In this document: in pieces, positions 55,001 to 63,697 of the stretch
Layout of the letters: every line of letters starts with the position of its first letter
How positions within the stretch are numbered: the stretch's first letter is position 1
NCBI RefSeq assembly: GCF_902859705.1
Contig: NZ_CADIJO010000026.1
Span: forward strand, 1 to 64,000
Direction of reading: 5' to 3'
Length of the DNA: 64,000 bases
Source of the DNA: Achromobacter deleyi
Lineage (GTDB): Bacteria > Pseudomonadota > Gammaproteobacteria > Burkholderiales > Burkholderiaceae_B
Made by a program: the position numbers and the translations under genes
The notes under the pieces: generated by a model
Told to the model about the DNA's origin: nothing
What the model saw: only the letters and a program-made list of their open reading frames with translations
Databases searched by the model: none

Positions 55001-55958
55001 GTCCGCAGGCCGCAACCTGGCCCAGCTGCGCGCCGAATTCGGCAAGCAGGCCCAGGCCACCTTCCAGCAGCTGGCGGCCAGCGACACCCAGGTGGCCCAG
55101 GCGCTGGCGCATGAAAACCTGACCTCCTGGTCGTTCGGTCCGCTGCCGGAGATCCTCGAGATCAAGCGCCGCGGCCAGTCGGTCATCGGCTACCCGGCGC
55201 TGGTGGATCGGGGCGCGCATTGCGATCTGGACGTGTTCGACGACCCCGACGAGGCCCGCAAGGCCCACCGGGCCGGCCTGCTCAAGCTGTTCCGGCTGGG
55301 CCTGCGCGAGCAGGTCAAGTTCCTGGAAAAGAACCTGGCCGACCTGACCAAGATCAGCATGCTCTACATGACGCTGGGCACGCAGGAAGAGCTGCGCGAC
55401 CAGATCATCGACTGCGCCCTGGGCCAGGCCTGCCTGGCCGAGCCCTGGCCAGTCAACGAGCAGCAGTTCGAGGCCCGCCGCGCCGAAGGAAAGGGCCGCC
55501 TGGGCCTGTTGGCGCAGGAGGTTGCCCGCCTGGCGGGCACGGTGCTGACGGAATACGCGGCCCTGCAGCGCAAGCTGCCGCAGGCCAAGCCGCACGCGTC
55601 CGCCTACGCCGACCTGCAGCAGCAGCTGGGGGCACTGATGCCCAAGTGGTTCATCCGCGACACCCCCTACGCCCAGCTGTCCCACTACCCGCGCTACCTG
55701 AAGGCGGCGGTGGCGCGCATCGACAAGCTGCGCGCCGACCCGGGGCGGGATGCCAAGCTGGTGGCCGAAATGGCGCCGCTGCTCACCCAGTACCAGCGGG
55801 CGCGCTCGGCCCTGAAGGGGGCGCCCGACCCCCGCCTGGACGAATTCCGCTGGCTGCTCGAAGAGCTGCGGGTGGCGCTGTTTGCGCAAGAATTGCGCAC
55901 GCCCATGCCGGTTTCGGTCAAGCGCCTGATGAAAAGCTGGGAATCCCTGCAACGCTGA
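52020..55958 (+). CDS. hrpA: ATP-dependent RNA helicase HrpA
   Basis: A 1312-residue DEAH-box RNA helicase. Walker A GETGSGKTTQLPK is near residue 75, followed by DEAHERSLNIDFLLGYL, SATID, TNVAETSLTVPGI and QRAGRCGRVGPGVC. Next come the HA2/OB domains and the long C-terminal DUF3418 region typical of HrpA. The first ~45 residues are charged and Pro/Ala-rich. In E. coli HrpA rescues stalled ribosomes. Start ATG 52020, preceded by a good -10. Length is normal. Confidence 0.95.
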   Translation: MPESSRPRPPEAADGSTRAPGKPRADGAAQAERRAPRPERPIPAVSYPEDLPVSARRQEIARAIANHQVVIVSGETGSGKTTQLPKICLELGRGRQKMIGHTQPRRLAATSVAKRIAEELNTPMGEVVGYQVRFNDRTGPNASIKLMTDGILLAESQRDPLLRRYDTIIIDEAHERSLNIDFLLGYLKQLLPRRPDLKIIITSATIDAERFARHFAASEDKPAPVIEVSGRLYPVELRYRPVREEPAEDEAPAKAGRDRERMSGDEERDLIDAIVDAVDECARHGPGDVLVFLPGEREIRESAEALRKRHPAGTEVLPLYARLSQAEQEQIFHPRGNARRIVLATNVAETSLTVPGIRFVVDSGLARIKRYSWRNKVEQLRIEPISRASANQRAGRCGRVGPGVCIRLYDETDFNARAAFTDPEVLRSSLASVILRMKSLKLDDIEQFPFVEAPPGRAVADGYHLLQELGAIELATADDDTDATRTGASFVLTQTGHELAKLPVDPRIGRMILAAREQQCLAEMLIIASALSVQDARDRPMQEREAAEAAHAKFADDKSEFISFLKLWRWYGEQVQHKASQRKLVGLLRQNFLSPIRLREWHDVHTQLAALVGEQGWRVNQIEATYEQLHLALLSGLLGNIGFKSDEGGHYQGARDIRFHIHPGSRLVKKAGRWIVAAELVETTRLYARCVARIDPVWLEKVGAHLIRKNWSDPRWEKKAGQVVANERATLYGLTIYTGRRIQYGRVHPREARELFIRQALVPGEIDTRLAFVAHNRKLIAGIEKLEHQTRRPDILVDDELIYAFYDRQLPADISQTATLEKWVGGLDKAAAAKLMLTRDELMRHEAAGVTTDVFPKKVEWQGVSMALDYHFEPGSPRDGVTLSVPLFALNQIDPARCEWLVPGMLKEKAHLLLKSLPQKLRRHCVPLPDYAAGFYDRWFERMADPQMGLVDALIADMWDQVQVRPAVADFKLETLPAHLFMNFRVVDEHGRMLSAGRNLAQLRAEFGKQAQATFQQLAASDTQVAQALAHENLTSWSFGPLPEILEIKRRGQSVIGYPALVDRGAHCDLDVFDDPDEARKAHRAGLLKLFRLGLREQVKFLEKNLADLTKISMLYMTLGTQEELRDQIIDCALGQACLAEPWPVNEQQFEARRAEGKGRLGLLAQEVARLAGTVLTEYAALQRKLPQAKPHASAYADLQQQLGALMPKWFIRDTPYAQLSHYPRYLKAAVARIDKLRADPGRDAKLVAEMAPLLTQYQRARSALKGAPDPRLDEFRWLLEELRVALFAQELRTPMPVSVKRLMKSWESLQR

Positions 55959-56084
55959 TGACGGGGCGGCGCGAGCCGTCCCGTATTACAGACAGATTTC
56001 AGTCGTTTTCCGTTCAGAGACGCGTCATCTGGTTATGCTTCAATGCGCGGGCCTTTCCCCGCCGCTCCCTGGAGCATTGCCGAC

Positions 56085-57818
56085 ATGTTCGAGCTTTTCA
56101 GCACCCGGACCCGCCCGTCCTCGTCGTCCCGCTCCTCGCCCAACCGCTGGGACTGGGCGCTACTGCCCCTGGTCCTGGTGGTGCTGGCCGCCATGGCCTA
56201 CGGCGCCTCGCAGATGAGCCGTCCCTTCGCCGTCGGCGAAGAACTGCCCATCTCGCTGGACCCGATCTACCTGCCGTACTACCTGTTGCGCACCATCCTG
56301 CGCATGTTCACGGCGCTGGCCTTCTCGCTGCTGTTCAGCTTTGTCTTTGCGGCCATCGCCGCCAAGTACCGCACGGCCGAAAAAGCGATGATCCCGATGC
56401 TGGACATCCTGCAGTCGGTGCCCATCCTGGGGTTCCAGGCCATCGCCATCGCCCCGTTCATTGCCCTGTTCCCCGGCAACCTGCTGGGGGTGGAATGCGC
56501 GGCGATCTTCGCCATCTTCACCTCGCAGGCCTGGAACATGGCGTTCAGCCTGTACCAGTCCATGCGCACGGTGCCGGCCGAACTGAACGAGGCCGCCCGC
56601 GTTTTCCGGCTATCGGGCTGGCAGCGCTTCTGGCGGCTGGAATTGCCCTACGCCACGCCGGGCCTGCTCTGGAACATGATGATGTCCATGTCCGGCGGCT
56701 GGTTCTTCCTGGTCGCCGCCGAAGCCATTTCGGTGGCCGGGCAGGACATCAAGCTGCCAGGCATCGGCTCATACATCGCCGTGGCCATCGATGCCGAGAA
56801 CGGCACCGCCATCGCCTGGGCCATCGGCGCCATGATGGCCGGCATCCTGCTGTACGACCAGTTGTTCTTCCGCCCGCTGCTGGCCTGGGCCGACAAGTTC
56901 CGCTTCGAGGAATCGCAGGCCGACGTCGCCCAGCAGTCCTGGCTGCTGGACTGGACCCGCCGCAGCCGCTGGATGCAGGCCCTGTCCAACCTGTTCTGGG
57001 CCCGCATGCGCCGTGCGCTGGGCTGGTTCAGCGTGTCGTACGACGGCACCTCGATCCGCGCCCGCGCCAAGGCCCCGGACCCGCGCTGGACCCGCATCTG
57101 GGATTCCCTGCTGGCTGCCGGCGCGCTGCTGGCCACCTACAAGCTGGTGGTCTTCGTGCACGCGGAAGTGGGCTGGGCCGAAGTGCTGCACGTGGTGGGC
57201 CTGGGCGGCATCACGCTGGTGCGGGTGATGGTGCTGATCGGCCTGGCCTCGGCCATCTGGGTGCCCATTGCCGTCTGGATCGGCCTGCGGCCCAAGTATT
57301 CGCAGCGGGTGCAGGCCGTGGCGCAGTTCCTGGCGGCGTTCCCGGTCAACCTGCTGTTTCCGGCCGTGGTGTTCGTGATGGTGGCGCTGAAACTGAGCCC
57401 CAACATCTGGCTCAGCCCGTTGATCATCTTCGGCACCCAGTGGTACATCCTGTTCAACGTGGTGGCGGGGGCGTCGACCATTCCCAACGAATTGCGTCTG
57501 GCGGCCAGCAACCTGGGCCTGAAGGGCTGGCTGCTGTGGCGCCGGGTGTACCTGCCGGCGGTCTTCCCCAGCTTCATCACCGGCGCCATCACGGCCAGCG
57601 GCGGCTCCTGGAACGCCAGCATCGTGGCCGAATACGTGTCCTGGGGCAATACCTCGCTGGTGGCCGATGGCCTGGGCAGCTACATCAAGCAGATGACCGA
57701 GCAGGGCGATTTCCACCGCATCGCGCTCGGCATCGGGGTCATGAGCATCTTCGTCATGCTGTTGAACCGGTTTTTCTGGCGAAAACTGTATTTGCTGGCC
57801 GAAGACCGCGGCCGGTAG
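56085..57818 (+). CDS. ABC permease with two fused permease domains (NitT/TauT type)
   Basis: A 577-residue inner-membrane protein in which two BPD-type permease domains are joined. The first is about residues 70-275, with the EAA loop LNEAARVFRLSGWQRFWRLELPYATPGLLWN. The second is about 350-570, with LRLAASNLGLKGWLLWRRVYLPAVFPSFITG. A single chain thus replaces the usual homodimer. It is followed nine bases later by its ATPase; no binding protein is encoded nearby. GGAG precedes ATG 56085. Confidence 0.9.
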   Translation: MFELFSTRTRPSSSSRSSPNRWDWALLPLVLVVLAAMAYGASQMSRPFAVGEELPISLDPIYLPYYLLRTILRMFTALAFSLLFSFVFAAIAAKYRTAEKAMIPMLDILQSVPILGFQAIAIAPFIALFPGNLLGVECAAIFAIFTSQAWNMAFSLYQSMRTVPAELNEAARVFRLSGWQRFWRLELPYATPGLLWNMMMSMSGGWFFLVAAEAISVAGQDIKLPGIGSYIAVAIDAENGTAIAWAIGAMMAGILLYDQLFFRPLLAWADKFRFEESQADVAQQSWLLDWTRRSRWMQALSNLFWARMRRALGWFSVSYDGTSIRARAKAPDPRWTRIWDSLLAAGALLATYKLVVFVHAEVGWAEVLHVVGLGGITLVRVMVLIGLASAIWVPIAVWIGLRPKYSQRVQAVAQFLAAFPVNLLFPAVVFVMVALKLSPNIWLSPLIIFGTQWYILFNVVAGASTIPNELRLAASNLGLKGWLLWRRVYLPAVFPSFITGAITASGGSWNASIVAEYVSWGNTSLVADGLGSYIKQMTEQGDFHRIALGIGVMSIFVMLLNRFFWRKLYLLAEDRGR

Positions 57819-57826
57819 GAGTCCTG

Positions 57827-59122
57827 ATGAATCCCAATCTCCTGATCGAACTGCACGACGTGGGCAAGTCGTTCCGCGCCGCGGACGGCACCGCCCGCAA
57901 CGTGCTCGAACACGTGGACTTCACCTTGCGTGAAGGCGAAATCGTCGCCCTGCTGGGCAAGTCCGGCTCGGGCAAATCGACGCTGCTGCGCATCATGGCG
58001 GGGCTGGTCAATGCCGACCAGGGCACCGTCACCTACCGCGGCCAGCCCGTGTATGGCCCGGCGGCGGGCATCGCCATGGTGTTCCAGTCGTTCGCGCTGT
58101 TCCCGTGGCTGACCGCTCAGCAGAACGTCGAACTGGGCCTGGAGGCCCAGGGCGTGGCGCCCGCCGAACGCGCCAAGCGCGCCGACGCCGTGCTGGACCT
58201 GATGGGCCTGGGCGGTTTCGGCGGCGCCTTGCCGCGCGAACTGTCCGGCGGCATGCGCCAGCGCGTGGGCATCGCCCGCGCCCTGGTCATGAACCCCGAC
58301 GTGCTGCTGATGGACGAAGCCTTCTCGGCGCTGGACGTGCTGACCGGCGAAACCCTGCGCGACGACATGCTCGAGCTGTGGGACGAAAGCCGCATCTCCA
58401 CCAAGGGCATCCTCATCGTCTCGCACAACATCGAAGAAGCGGTCATGATGGCCGACCGCATCATCATCTTCTCCAGCGATCCCGGCCGCATCCGCAGCCA
58501 GGTGCAGATCGGCCTGCCGCGGCCGCGCAACGCCGATTCGCCGCAGGTGCGCGCGCTGATCGACGAGGTCTACGCGCTGATGACCCAGCGCCCGGCCCAC
58601 GACGTGCCCACTCCGCGCCAGCAAGGCCTGGGCTACCGCTTCCCGCAGACCGAGGTCGAGCGCATGGAGGGCGTGCTGGACGTGCTGGCCGAAGACCCCT
58701 TCAATGGCCGCGCCGACCTGCCCAAGCTGGCCGAGGAAGCCGAGATTTCCGACGACGACCTGCTGCCGGCCTGCGAAGCCCTTGGGCTGTTCGGGCTGGC
58801 CCAGATCGACAAGGGCGATATCTTCCTGACGCCGCTGGGCCAGCGCTACGTGCATGCCGACCAGGGGCAGAAGCAGGCCATCTTCGGGCGCCAGTTGCTG
58901 GCGCACGTGCCGCTGGCCGCGCACATCCGCCACAGCCTGGAACAGGAGCCGGCCGGCGCGCTGCCGGAAAAGAATTTCCTGGATTCGCTGGAAGAATTCC
59001 TCAAGCCCGACGAAGCCGAGCGCGTGCTGAAGATTGCGGTGGAATGGGGCCGCTATGGCGAAATCTACGGGTACGACTACCACACCGGCTTGCTGACGCT
59101 GCCGGACCGCGACGCGGGGTAG
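57827..59122 (+). CDS. ABC ATPase with C-terminal AAA-associated domain
   Basis: A 431-residue ATPase of the nitrate/sulfonate/taurine group, with Walker [31 protein letters not shown] and the switch His in IVSHNIEEAV. Beyond residue 270 it carries an extra ~150-residue domain (VERMEGVLDVLAEDPFNGRADLPKLAEEAEI onward) of the AAA-associated C-terminal type, which looks like a winged-helix sensor. GGAG precedes the ATG. It pairs with the fused permease. Confidence 0.92.
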   Translation: MNPNLLIELHDVGKSFRAADGTARNVLEHVDFTLREGEIVALLGKSGSGKSTLLRIMAGLVNADQGTVTYRGQPVYGPAAGIAMVFQSFALFPWLTAQQNVELGLEAQGVAPAERAKRADAVLDLMGLGGFGGALPRELSGGMRQRVGIARALVMNPDVLLMDEAFSALDVLTGETLRDDMLELWDESRISTKGILIVSHNIEEAVMMADRIIIFSSDPGRIRSQVQIGLPRPRNADSPQVRALIDEVYALMTQRPAHDVPTPRQQGLGYRFPQTEVERMEGVLDVLAEDPFNGRADLPKLAEEAEISDDDLLPACEALGLFGLAQIDKGDIFLTPLGQRYVHADQGQKQAIFGRQLLAHVPLAAHIRHSLEQEPAGALPEKNFLDSLEEFLKPDEAERVLKIAVEWGRYGEIYGYDYHTGLLTLPDRDAG

Positions 59123-59133
59123 GTAGGGAAGGC

Positions 59134-59157
59134 GCGGCGGGCCGAACGGCCCGCCGT
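59134..59157. terminator. Hairpin between convergent ABC ATPase and lpxO genes
   Basis: CGGCGGGCC (59135-59143) pairs exactly with GGCCCGCCG (59148-59156) over a GAAC loop, midway between the two convergent stops. No T tract is present, so termination strength is uncertain. Confidence 0.5.
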
Positions 59158-59177
59158 CACATCAGGCGAGGGACGCG

Positions 59178-60077
59178 CTACAGCGCGATGAAGCCTACGA
59201 TCACCAGCGCGATCAGGCCATACTTGGTGGCCTTGTACACCGTGCGGTTCCAGGCCTTGAAGGCCTTGCGTTTCTGGTCGATGACCCAGTGCGCGTGGGT
59301 CAGCTTGTTGATGGCGCCGGTCTGGTCGCCGCCGTCGTTGGGCGAGCTGGCGGCCGACATCACCACCCGGCCGAACCAGCGGTTGAACGCTTCGGCCCAG
59401 CCCCATTTCAGCGGCCGCTCGACGTCGCAGAACAGGATGATGCGGTTCTGGTCGGTGCGGTTGTAGGCTTCGTGGACGTAGGTTTCGTCGAACACCACGC
59501 TTTCGCCGTCGCGCCAGCTGTACTGTTCGCCGTCGACGATGATGTGGCAGCCGTCGTCGTTGGGCGTGACCAGGCCCAGGTGGTAGCGCAGCGAGCCGGC
59601 GAAGGGATCGCGGTGCGGGTTCAACTGGCCGCCCGGCGGCAGCTCGGCGAACATGGCCGCCTTGACCTTGGGCAGCGTCTTCAGGATCGCCACCGTCTTG
59701 GGGCACAGTTCTTCGGCCGACGGATGGCGCGCGTCATACCACTTCAGGTAGAAGCGCTTCCAGCCGTACTTGAAGAACGAATTGAAGCCGATGTCGTTGT
59801 GGCTGTCGGCCGCCTTGATGCGGCGCAGCTCGGCCATCTGCACGGCTTCGTCGCGGATGGTTTCCCAGTTGTCGTCCAGGACCTTGAGCTCGGCGATCTC
59901 GCTGGTGGTCAGGTAGGGCGTGGACGGCACGCGCGACGCCAGCACCATGAAGGCATTGACGGGCGCGAGCAGCACCGAGTGATCCAGCAATTGCCGGCCC
60001 AGCGGCAGCTTGACGCGGCCACGGAAGTGCGCGAACAGGATGGCGGCGAGCCAGATCCCGGGTATCAGCCATTTCAT
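59178..60077 (-). CDS. lpxO: Lipid A hydroxylase, Fe(II)/2-oxoglutarate dioxygenase (LpxO-like)
   Basis: A 299-residue membrane-linked aspartyl/asparaginyl beta-hydroxylase family enzyme. The iron ligands are visible as H155-R-D157 and H202, with the 2-oxoglutarate Arg at R212. LpxO adds a 2-hydroxyl to lipid A acyl chains. There are hydrophobic segments at the N-terminus (residues 3-17) and C-terminus (YGLIALVIVGFIAL). A glycosyltransferase and kdkA elsewhere in the window also point to LPS. Divergent from dnaE. Confidence 0.88.
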   Translation of the reverse strand: MKWLIPGIWLAAILFAHFRGRVKLPLGRQLLDHSVLLAPVNAFMVLASRVPSTPYLTTSEIAELKVLDDNWETIRDEAVQMAELRRIKAADSHNDIGFNSFFKYGWKRFYLKWYDARHPSAEELCPKTVAILKTLPKVKAAMFAELPPGGQLNPHRDPFAGSLRYHLGLVTPNDDGCHIIVDGEQYSWRDGESVVFDETYVHEAYNRTDQNRIILFCDVERPLKWGWAEAFNRWFGRVVMSAASSPNDGGDQTGAINKLTHAHWVIDQKRKAFKAWNRTVYKATKYGLIALVIVGFIAL

Positions 60078-60193
60078 ACGTAAATCTCGTCCTGCGGCGG
60101 GTGAGTCAGGTCCAATCGTCTATTGTTACACAGGGGCGCCCGGCAGGCGGCGGCGGAATCGCCGACGACGCGTTTTTGGGCCGTTCGACTAGG

Positions 60194-60199
60194 TACAAT
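60194..60199 (+). promoter_or_regulatory. dnaE: -10 hexamer abutting the dnaE start
   Basis: TACAAT at 60194-60199 ends six bases before the dnaE ATG. If used, transcription would begin at or next to the start codon, giving a leaderless mRNA. The -35 is weak. Confidence 0.35.
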
Positions 60200-60205
60200 T
60201 CCGCT

Positions 60206-63200
60206 ATGTCCGAAGCCGTAACAACTCCGTCCCCATTTGTCCACCTGCGCGTCCACTCCGAGTTCTCGGTGGTGGATGGCATCGTGCGCATCCCCGACCT
60301 CATCAAGCGCGTGGCCAAGCTGGGCCAGCCTGCGGTGGCCCTGACCGATCTGTCGAACCTGTTCGGCCTGATCAAGTTCTACAAGGGCGCGCGCGGCGCG
60401 GGCGTCAAGCCCATCGCCGGCGCCGATGTCTGGCTGACCAACGACGAAGACCCCGCCAAGCCCTTCCGGGTGCTGCTGCTGGTGCGCAACCACCAGGGCT
60501 ACCTGAACCTGTGCGAACTGCTGTCGCGCTCGTTCCTGACCAACCAGGGCAAGGGCCGTGCCGAAATCCGCCGCGAATGGCTGCAAGGCCAGGAAGGCCT
60601 GATCGTGCTGTCGGGCGGGCGTGGCGGCGACGTCGGCCAGGCGCTGGACGCTGGCAACGCCGTGTCGGCGCTGGCGCTGGCGCGCCAATGGGCGTTGATG
60701 TTCCCGGGCAGCTACTACATCGAACTGCAACGCGCCGGCATGGACGGCGACGAAGCCTACACCCAGGCCGCCATGCGCCTGGCGGCCGAAGCCGGCCTGC
60801 CGGTGGTGGCCACGCATCCGGTGCAGTTCCTGGACGAATACGAATTCCAGGCGCACGAGGCCCGGGTCTGCATCGCCGAAGGCGAAATCCTGGCCAACCC
60901 GCGCCGCGTGCGCCGCTTCACCAAAGAGCAGTACCTGCTCAGTTCCGAGGAAATGGCCCGCCGCTTCGCCGACGTGCCCTCGGCGCTGGCCAACACGGTG
61001 GAAATCGCCAAGCGCTGCAACCTGAGCCTGGTGCTGGGCAAGCCGCGCCTGCCCAACTTCCCCACGCCCGACGGCGTGACGCTGGACGACTATCTCGTCC
61101 AGCTGTCCGAGGAAGGCCTGGAAAAGCGCATGGAGTTCCTGTTCCCGAACGTCGCCGAGCGCGAGTCCAAGCGCGAGCAGTACTACGAACGCCTGCGCTG
61201 GGAATGCAAGACCATCATCCAGATGGGCTTTCCCGGCTACTTCCTGATCGTGCAGGACTTCATCAACTGGGGCAAGAACAACGGCGTGCCCGTGGGCCCC
61301 GGCCGGGGTTCCGGCGCCGGTTCGCTGGTGGCGTACGCGCTGGGCATTACCGACCTGGACCCGATCCGCTACGACTTGCTGTTCGAGCGCTTCCTGAATC
61401 CCGAGCGGGTCTCCATGCCCGACTTCGATATCGACTTCTGCCAGGACAACCGCGAACGGGTCATCGACTACGTCAAGGAAAAATACGGCCGCGCCGCCGT
61501 CAGCCAGATCGCCACCTTCGGTACCCTGGGCGCCAAGGCCGTGGTGCGCGATGCCGGCCGCGTGCTGGACATGCCCTACATGTTCTGCGACGGCCTGTCC
61601 AAGCTGATCCCGTTCAACCCGATGGACCCCTGGTCGCTCGAGCGCACCCTGAAGGACGAACCCGCCTTCAAGGACCGCTACGAACAGGAAGAAGAAGTGC
61701 GCGCCCTGGTCGACCTGGCCAAGCCGCTCGAAGGCCTGACCCGCAACATCGGCATGCACGCCGGCGGCGTGCTCATCGCGCCCGGCAAGCTCACCGACTT
61801 CTGCCCGCTGTACTGCCAGGCGGGCCAGGAAAACAGCGCGGTCTCGCAGTTCGACAAAGACGACGTCGAAGCCGCCGGCCTGGTCAAGTTCGACTTCCTG
61901 GGCCTGCGCAACCTGACCATCCTGGACTGGGCCGTGCGCTACGTGCGCCAGTTCAACGAAGACAAGCGCGACTTCGACGTCATGGCGCTCAGCCTGGACG
62001 ACCCGGCCGCCTACAAGATTCTGTGCGACGCGAACACCACCGCGGTGTTCCAGCTGGAATCGCGCGGCATGAAGGAACTGCTCAAGAAGCTGCGCCCCAA
62101 CACCTTCGAAGACATCATCGCCATGCTGGCCCTGTACCGACCGGGGCCGCTGGAATCGGGCATGGTGGACGACTTCGTCAACCGCAAGCACGGCCGTGCC
62201 GCGGTGGACTATTTCCACTCCGACCTGGAAGCGACCCTCAAGAGCACCTACGGGGTCATCGTCTACCAGGAACAGGTGATGCTGATCTCGCAGATCATCG
62301 GCGGCTACTCGCTGGGCGGCGCCGACCTGCTGCGCCGCGCCATGGGCAAGAAAAAGCCCGAGGAAATGGCCAAGCACCGCGAGCTGTTCGAACAGGGCGC
62401 CAAGGAAAAGGGCCACGATCCCGACCTGGCGGTCAAGCTGTTCGACCTGATGGAAAAGTTCGCGGGCTACGGCTTCAACAAGTCGCACTCGGCCGCCTAC
62501 GCGCTCATCTCGTACCAGACCGCGTGGCTCAAGGCCTATCACCCCACCGAATTCCTGGCCGCCACCATGTCGTCCGATATGGACGACACGGACAAGGTCC
62601 AGATCTTCTGCCGCGACGCGCAGGACAACGGCGTGGAAGTGCTGCCGCCCGACGTCAACTTCTCGGGCTACCGCTTCGAACCGGTGACCGACAAGTACAC
62701 CGAAAAGGGCAAGCCGCCGCGCACCATGCGCTACGGCCTGGGCGCCGTGAAGGGCACGGGGCAGGGCGCGGTCGAAGACATCCTGCGCGCGCGCAAGGAA
62801 GGCGGCCCGTTCCAGAACCTGTTCGACTTCTGCCGCCGCGTCAGCAAGCACGCCGTCAACCGCCGCACCATCGAAGCCCTGATCAAGGCGGGCGCGTTCG
62901 ACACCATCGAACCGAACCGTGCCGCCATGCTGGCGTCGGTGCCCACCGCCATGGAAGCGGCCGAGCAGGCCGCCCGCAGCGCCAACCAGTCGTCCCTGTT
63001 CGGCGACGACAGCAGCGACGTGGTGGCCGGCGAATTGGCCAAGGTCGCGCCCTGGGACCTGCACAAGAAGCTCACCGAAGAAAAGTCCGCGCTGGGCTAC
63101 TACTACAGCGGCCACCTGTTCGACGCCTGGCGCGACGAAGTGCGCCAGATCGTGCCGATGCAGCTGGCGCGGGTCGAGCCGCAGCGCGACCTGCAATGGA

Positions 63201-63697
63201 TGTGCGGGGTGCTGGCCAGCGTGCGCGTCATGATGACCCGCCGCGGCAAGATGGTCTTCGCCGTGCTCGACGATGGCACCGCGCAGGTCGAAATCTCGGT
63301 GTTCAACGAGCTATACGAAAAGCACCGCAACCGGTTGCGCGAAGACCAACTGGTCATCGTGCAGGGCAAGGTCAGCAACGACGACTATTCCGGCGGCATG
63401 CGCATCGTGGCCGACCAGCTCTATGACCTGCAGCTGGCGCGCGAGGCGCGCGCCAAGTCGTTGCGCGTCAAGCTCAACGGCGCGGCCGATGCCGCGCGCC
63501 TGCGCCAGATGCTGAACCCGTTCCGCGCCGAGCCCGAAAACGGCATCCCCGGCGTGCCGGTCGACATCGTCTACACCAAGAACAATTTCCTGTGCACGGT
63601 GCGGCTGGGCGAAGAATGGCGGGTTCGCATGGCCGACACGCTGCTGGCCAACCTGAGCGCCTGGACCAAGCCGAACGGCGTGGAGGTCACGTACTGA
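60206..63697 (+). CDS. dnaE: DNA polymerase III alpha subunit
   Basis: The replicative polymerase catalytic subunit, 1163 residues, DnaE1 type. The N-terminal PHP domain starts FVHLRVHSEFSVVDG. The catalytic acids D406 and D408 are in MPDFDIDFCQDNRERV, followed by VGPGRGSGAGSLVAYALGITDLDP and GFNKSHSAAYALISYQTAWLKAYHP. A helix-hairpin-helix/OB region and C-terminal tail end the protein. ATG 60206 matches the usual N-terminus. Its stop overlaps the glycosyltransferase start. Confidence 0.96.
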   Translation: MSEAVTTPSPFVHLRVHSEFSVVDGIVRIPDLIKRVAKLGQPAVALTDLSNLFGLIKFYKGARGAGVKPIAGADVWLTNDEDPAKPFRVLLLVRNHQGYLNLCELLSRSFLTNQGKGRAEIRREWLQGQEGLIVLSGGRGGDVGQALDAGNAVSALALARQWALMFPGSYYIELQRAGMDGDEAYTQAAMRLAAEAGLPVVATHPVQFLDEYEFQAHEARVCIAEGEILANPRRVRRFTKEQYLLSSEEMARRFADVPSALANTVEIAKRCNLSLVLGKPRLPNFPTPDGVTLDDYLVQLSEEGLEKRMEFLFPNVAERESKREQYYERLRWECKTIIQMGFPGYFLIVQDFINWGKNNGVPVGPGRGSGAGSLVAYALGITDLDPIRYDLLFERFLNPERVSMPDFDIDFCQDNRERVIDYVKEKYGRAAVSQIATFGTLGAKAVVRDAGRVLDMPYMFCDGLSKLIPFNPMDPWSLERTLKDEPAFKDRYEQEEEVRALVDLAKPLEGLTRNIGMHAGGVLIAPGKLTDFCPLYCQAGQENSAVSQFDKDDVEAAGLVKFDFLGLRNLTILDWAVRYVRQFNEDKRDFDVMALSLDDPAAYKILCDANTTAVFQLESRGMKELLKKLRPNTFEDIIAMLALYRPGPLESGMVDDFVNRKHGRAAVDYFHSDLEATLKSTYGVIVYQEQVMLISQIIGGYSLGGADLLRRAMGKKKPEEMAKHRELFEQGAKEKGHDPDLAVKLFDLMEKFAGYGFNKSHSAAYALISYQTAWLKAYHPTEFLAATMSSDMDDTDKVQIFCRDAQDNGVEVLPPDVNFSGYRFEPVTDKYTEKGKPPRTMRYGLGAVKGTGQGAVEDILRARKEGGPFQNLFDFCRRVSKHAVNRRTIEALIKAGAFDTIEPNRAAMLASVPTAMEAAEQAARSANQSSLFGDDSSDVVAGELAKVAPWDLHKKLTEEKSALGYYYSGHLFDAWRDEVRQIVPMQLARVEPQRDLQWMCGVLASVRVMMTRRGKMVFAVLDDGTAQVEISVFNELYEKHRNRLREDQLVIVQGKVSNDDYSGGMRIVADQLYDLQLAREARAKSLRVKLNGAADAARLRQMLNPFRAEPENGIPGVPVDIVYTKNNFLCTVRLGEEWRVRMADTLLANLSAWTKPNGVEVTY

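Noticed and set aside
51846..55952. A 1368-residue open frame antisense to hrpA
   Set aside because: Low-complexity Arg/Gln/Leu/Gly-rich translation with no motif; hrpA on the other strand is conserved throughout.
60074..63196. A 1040-residue open frame antisense to dnaE
   Set aside because: Same reason: no domain, composition typical of a GC-driven shadow frame, and dnaE is certain.
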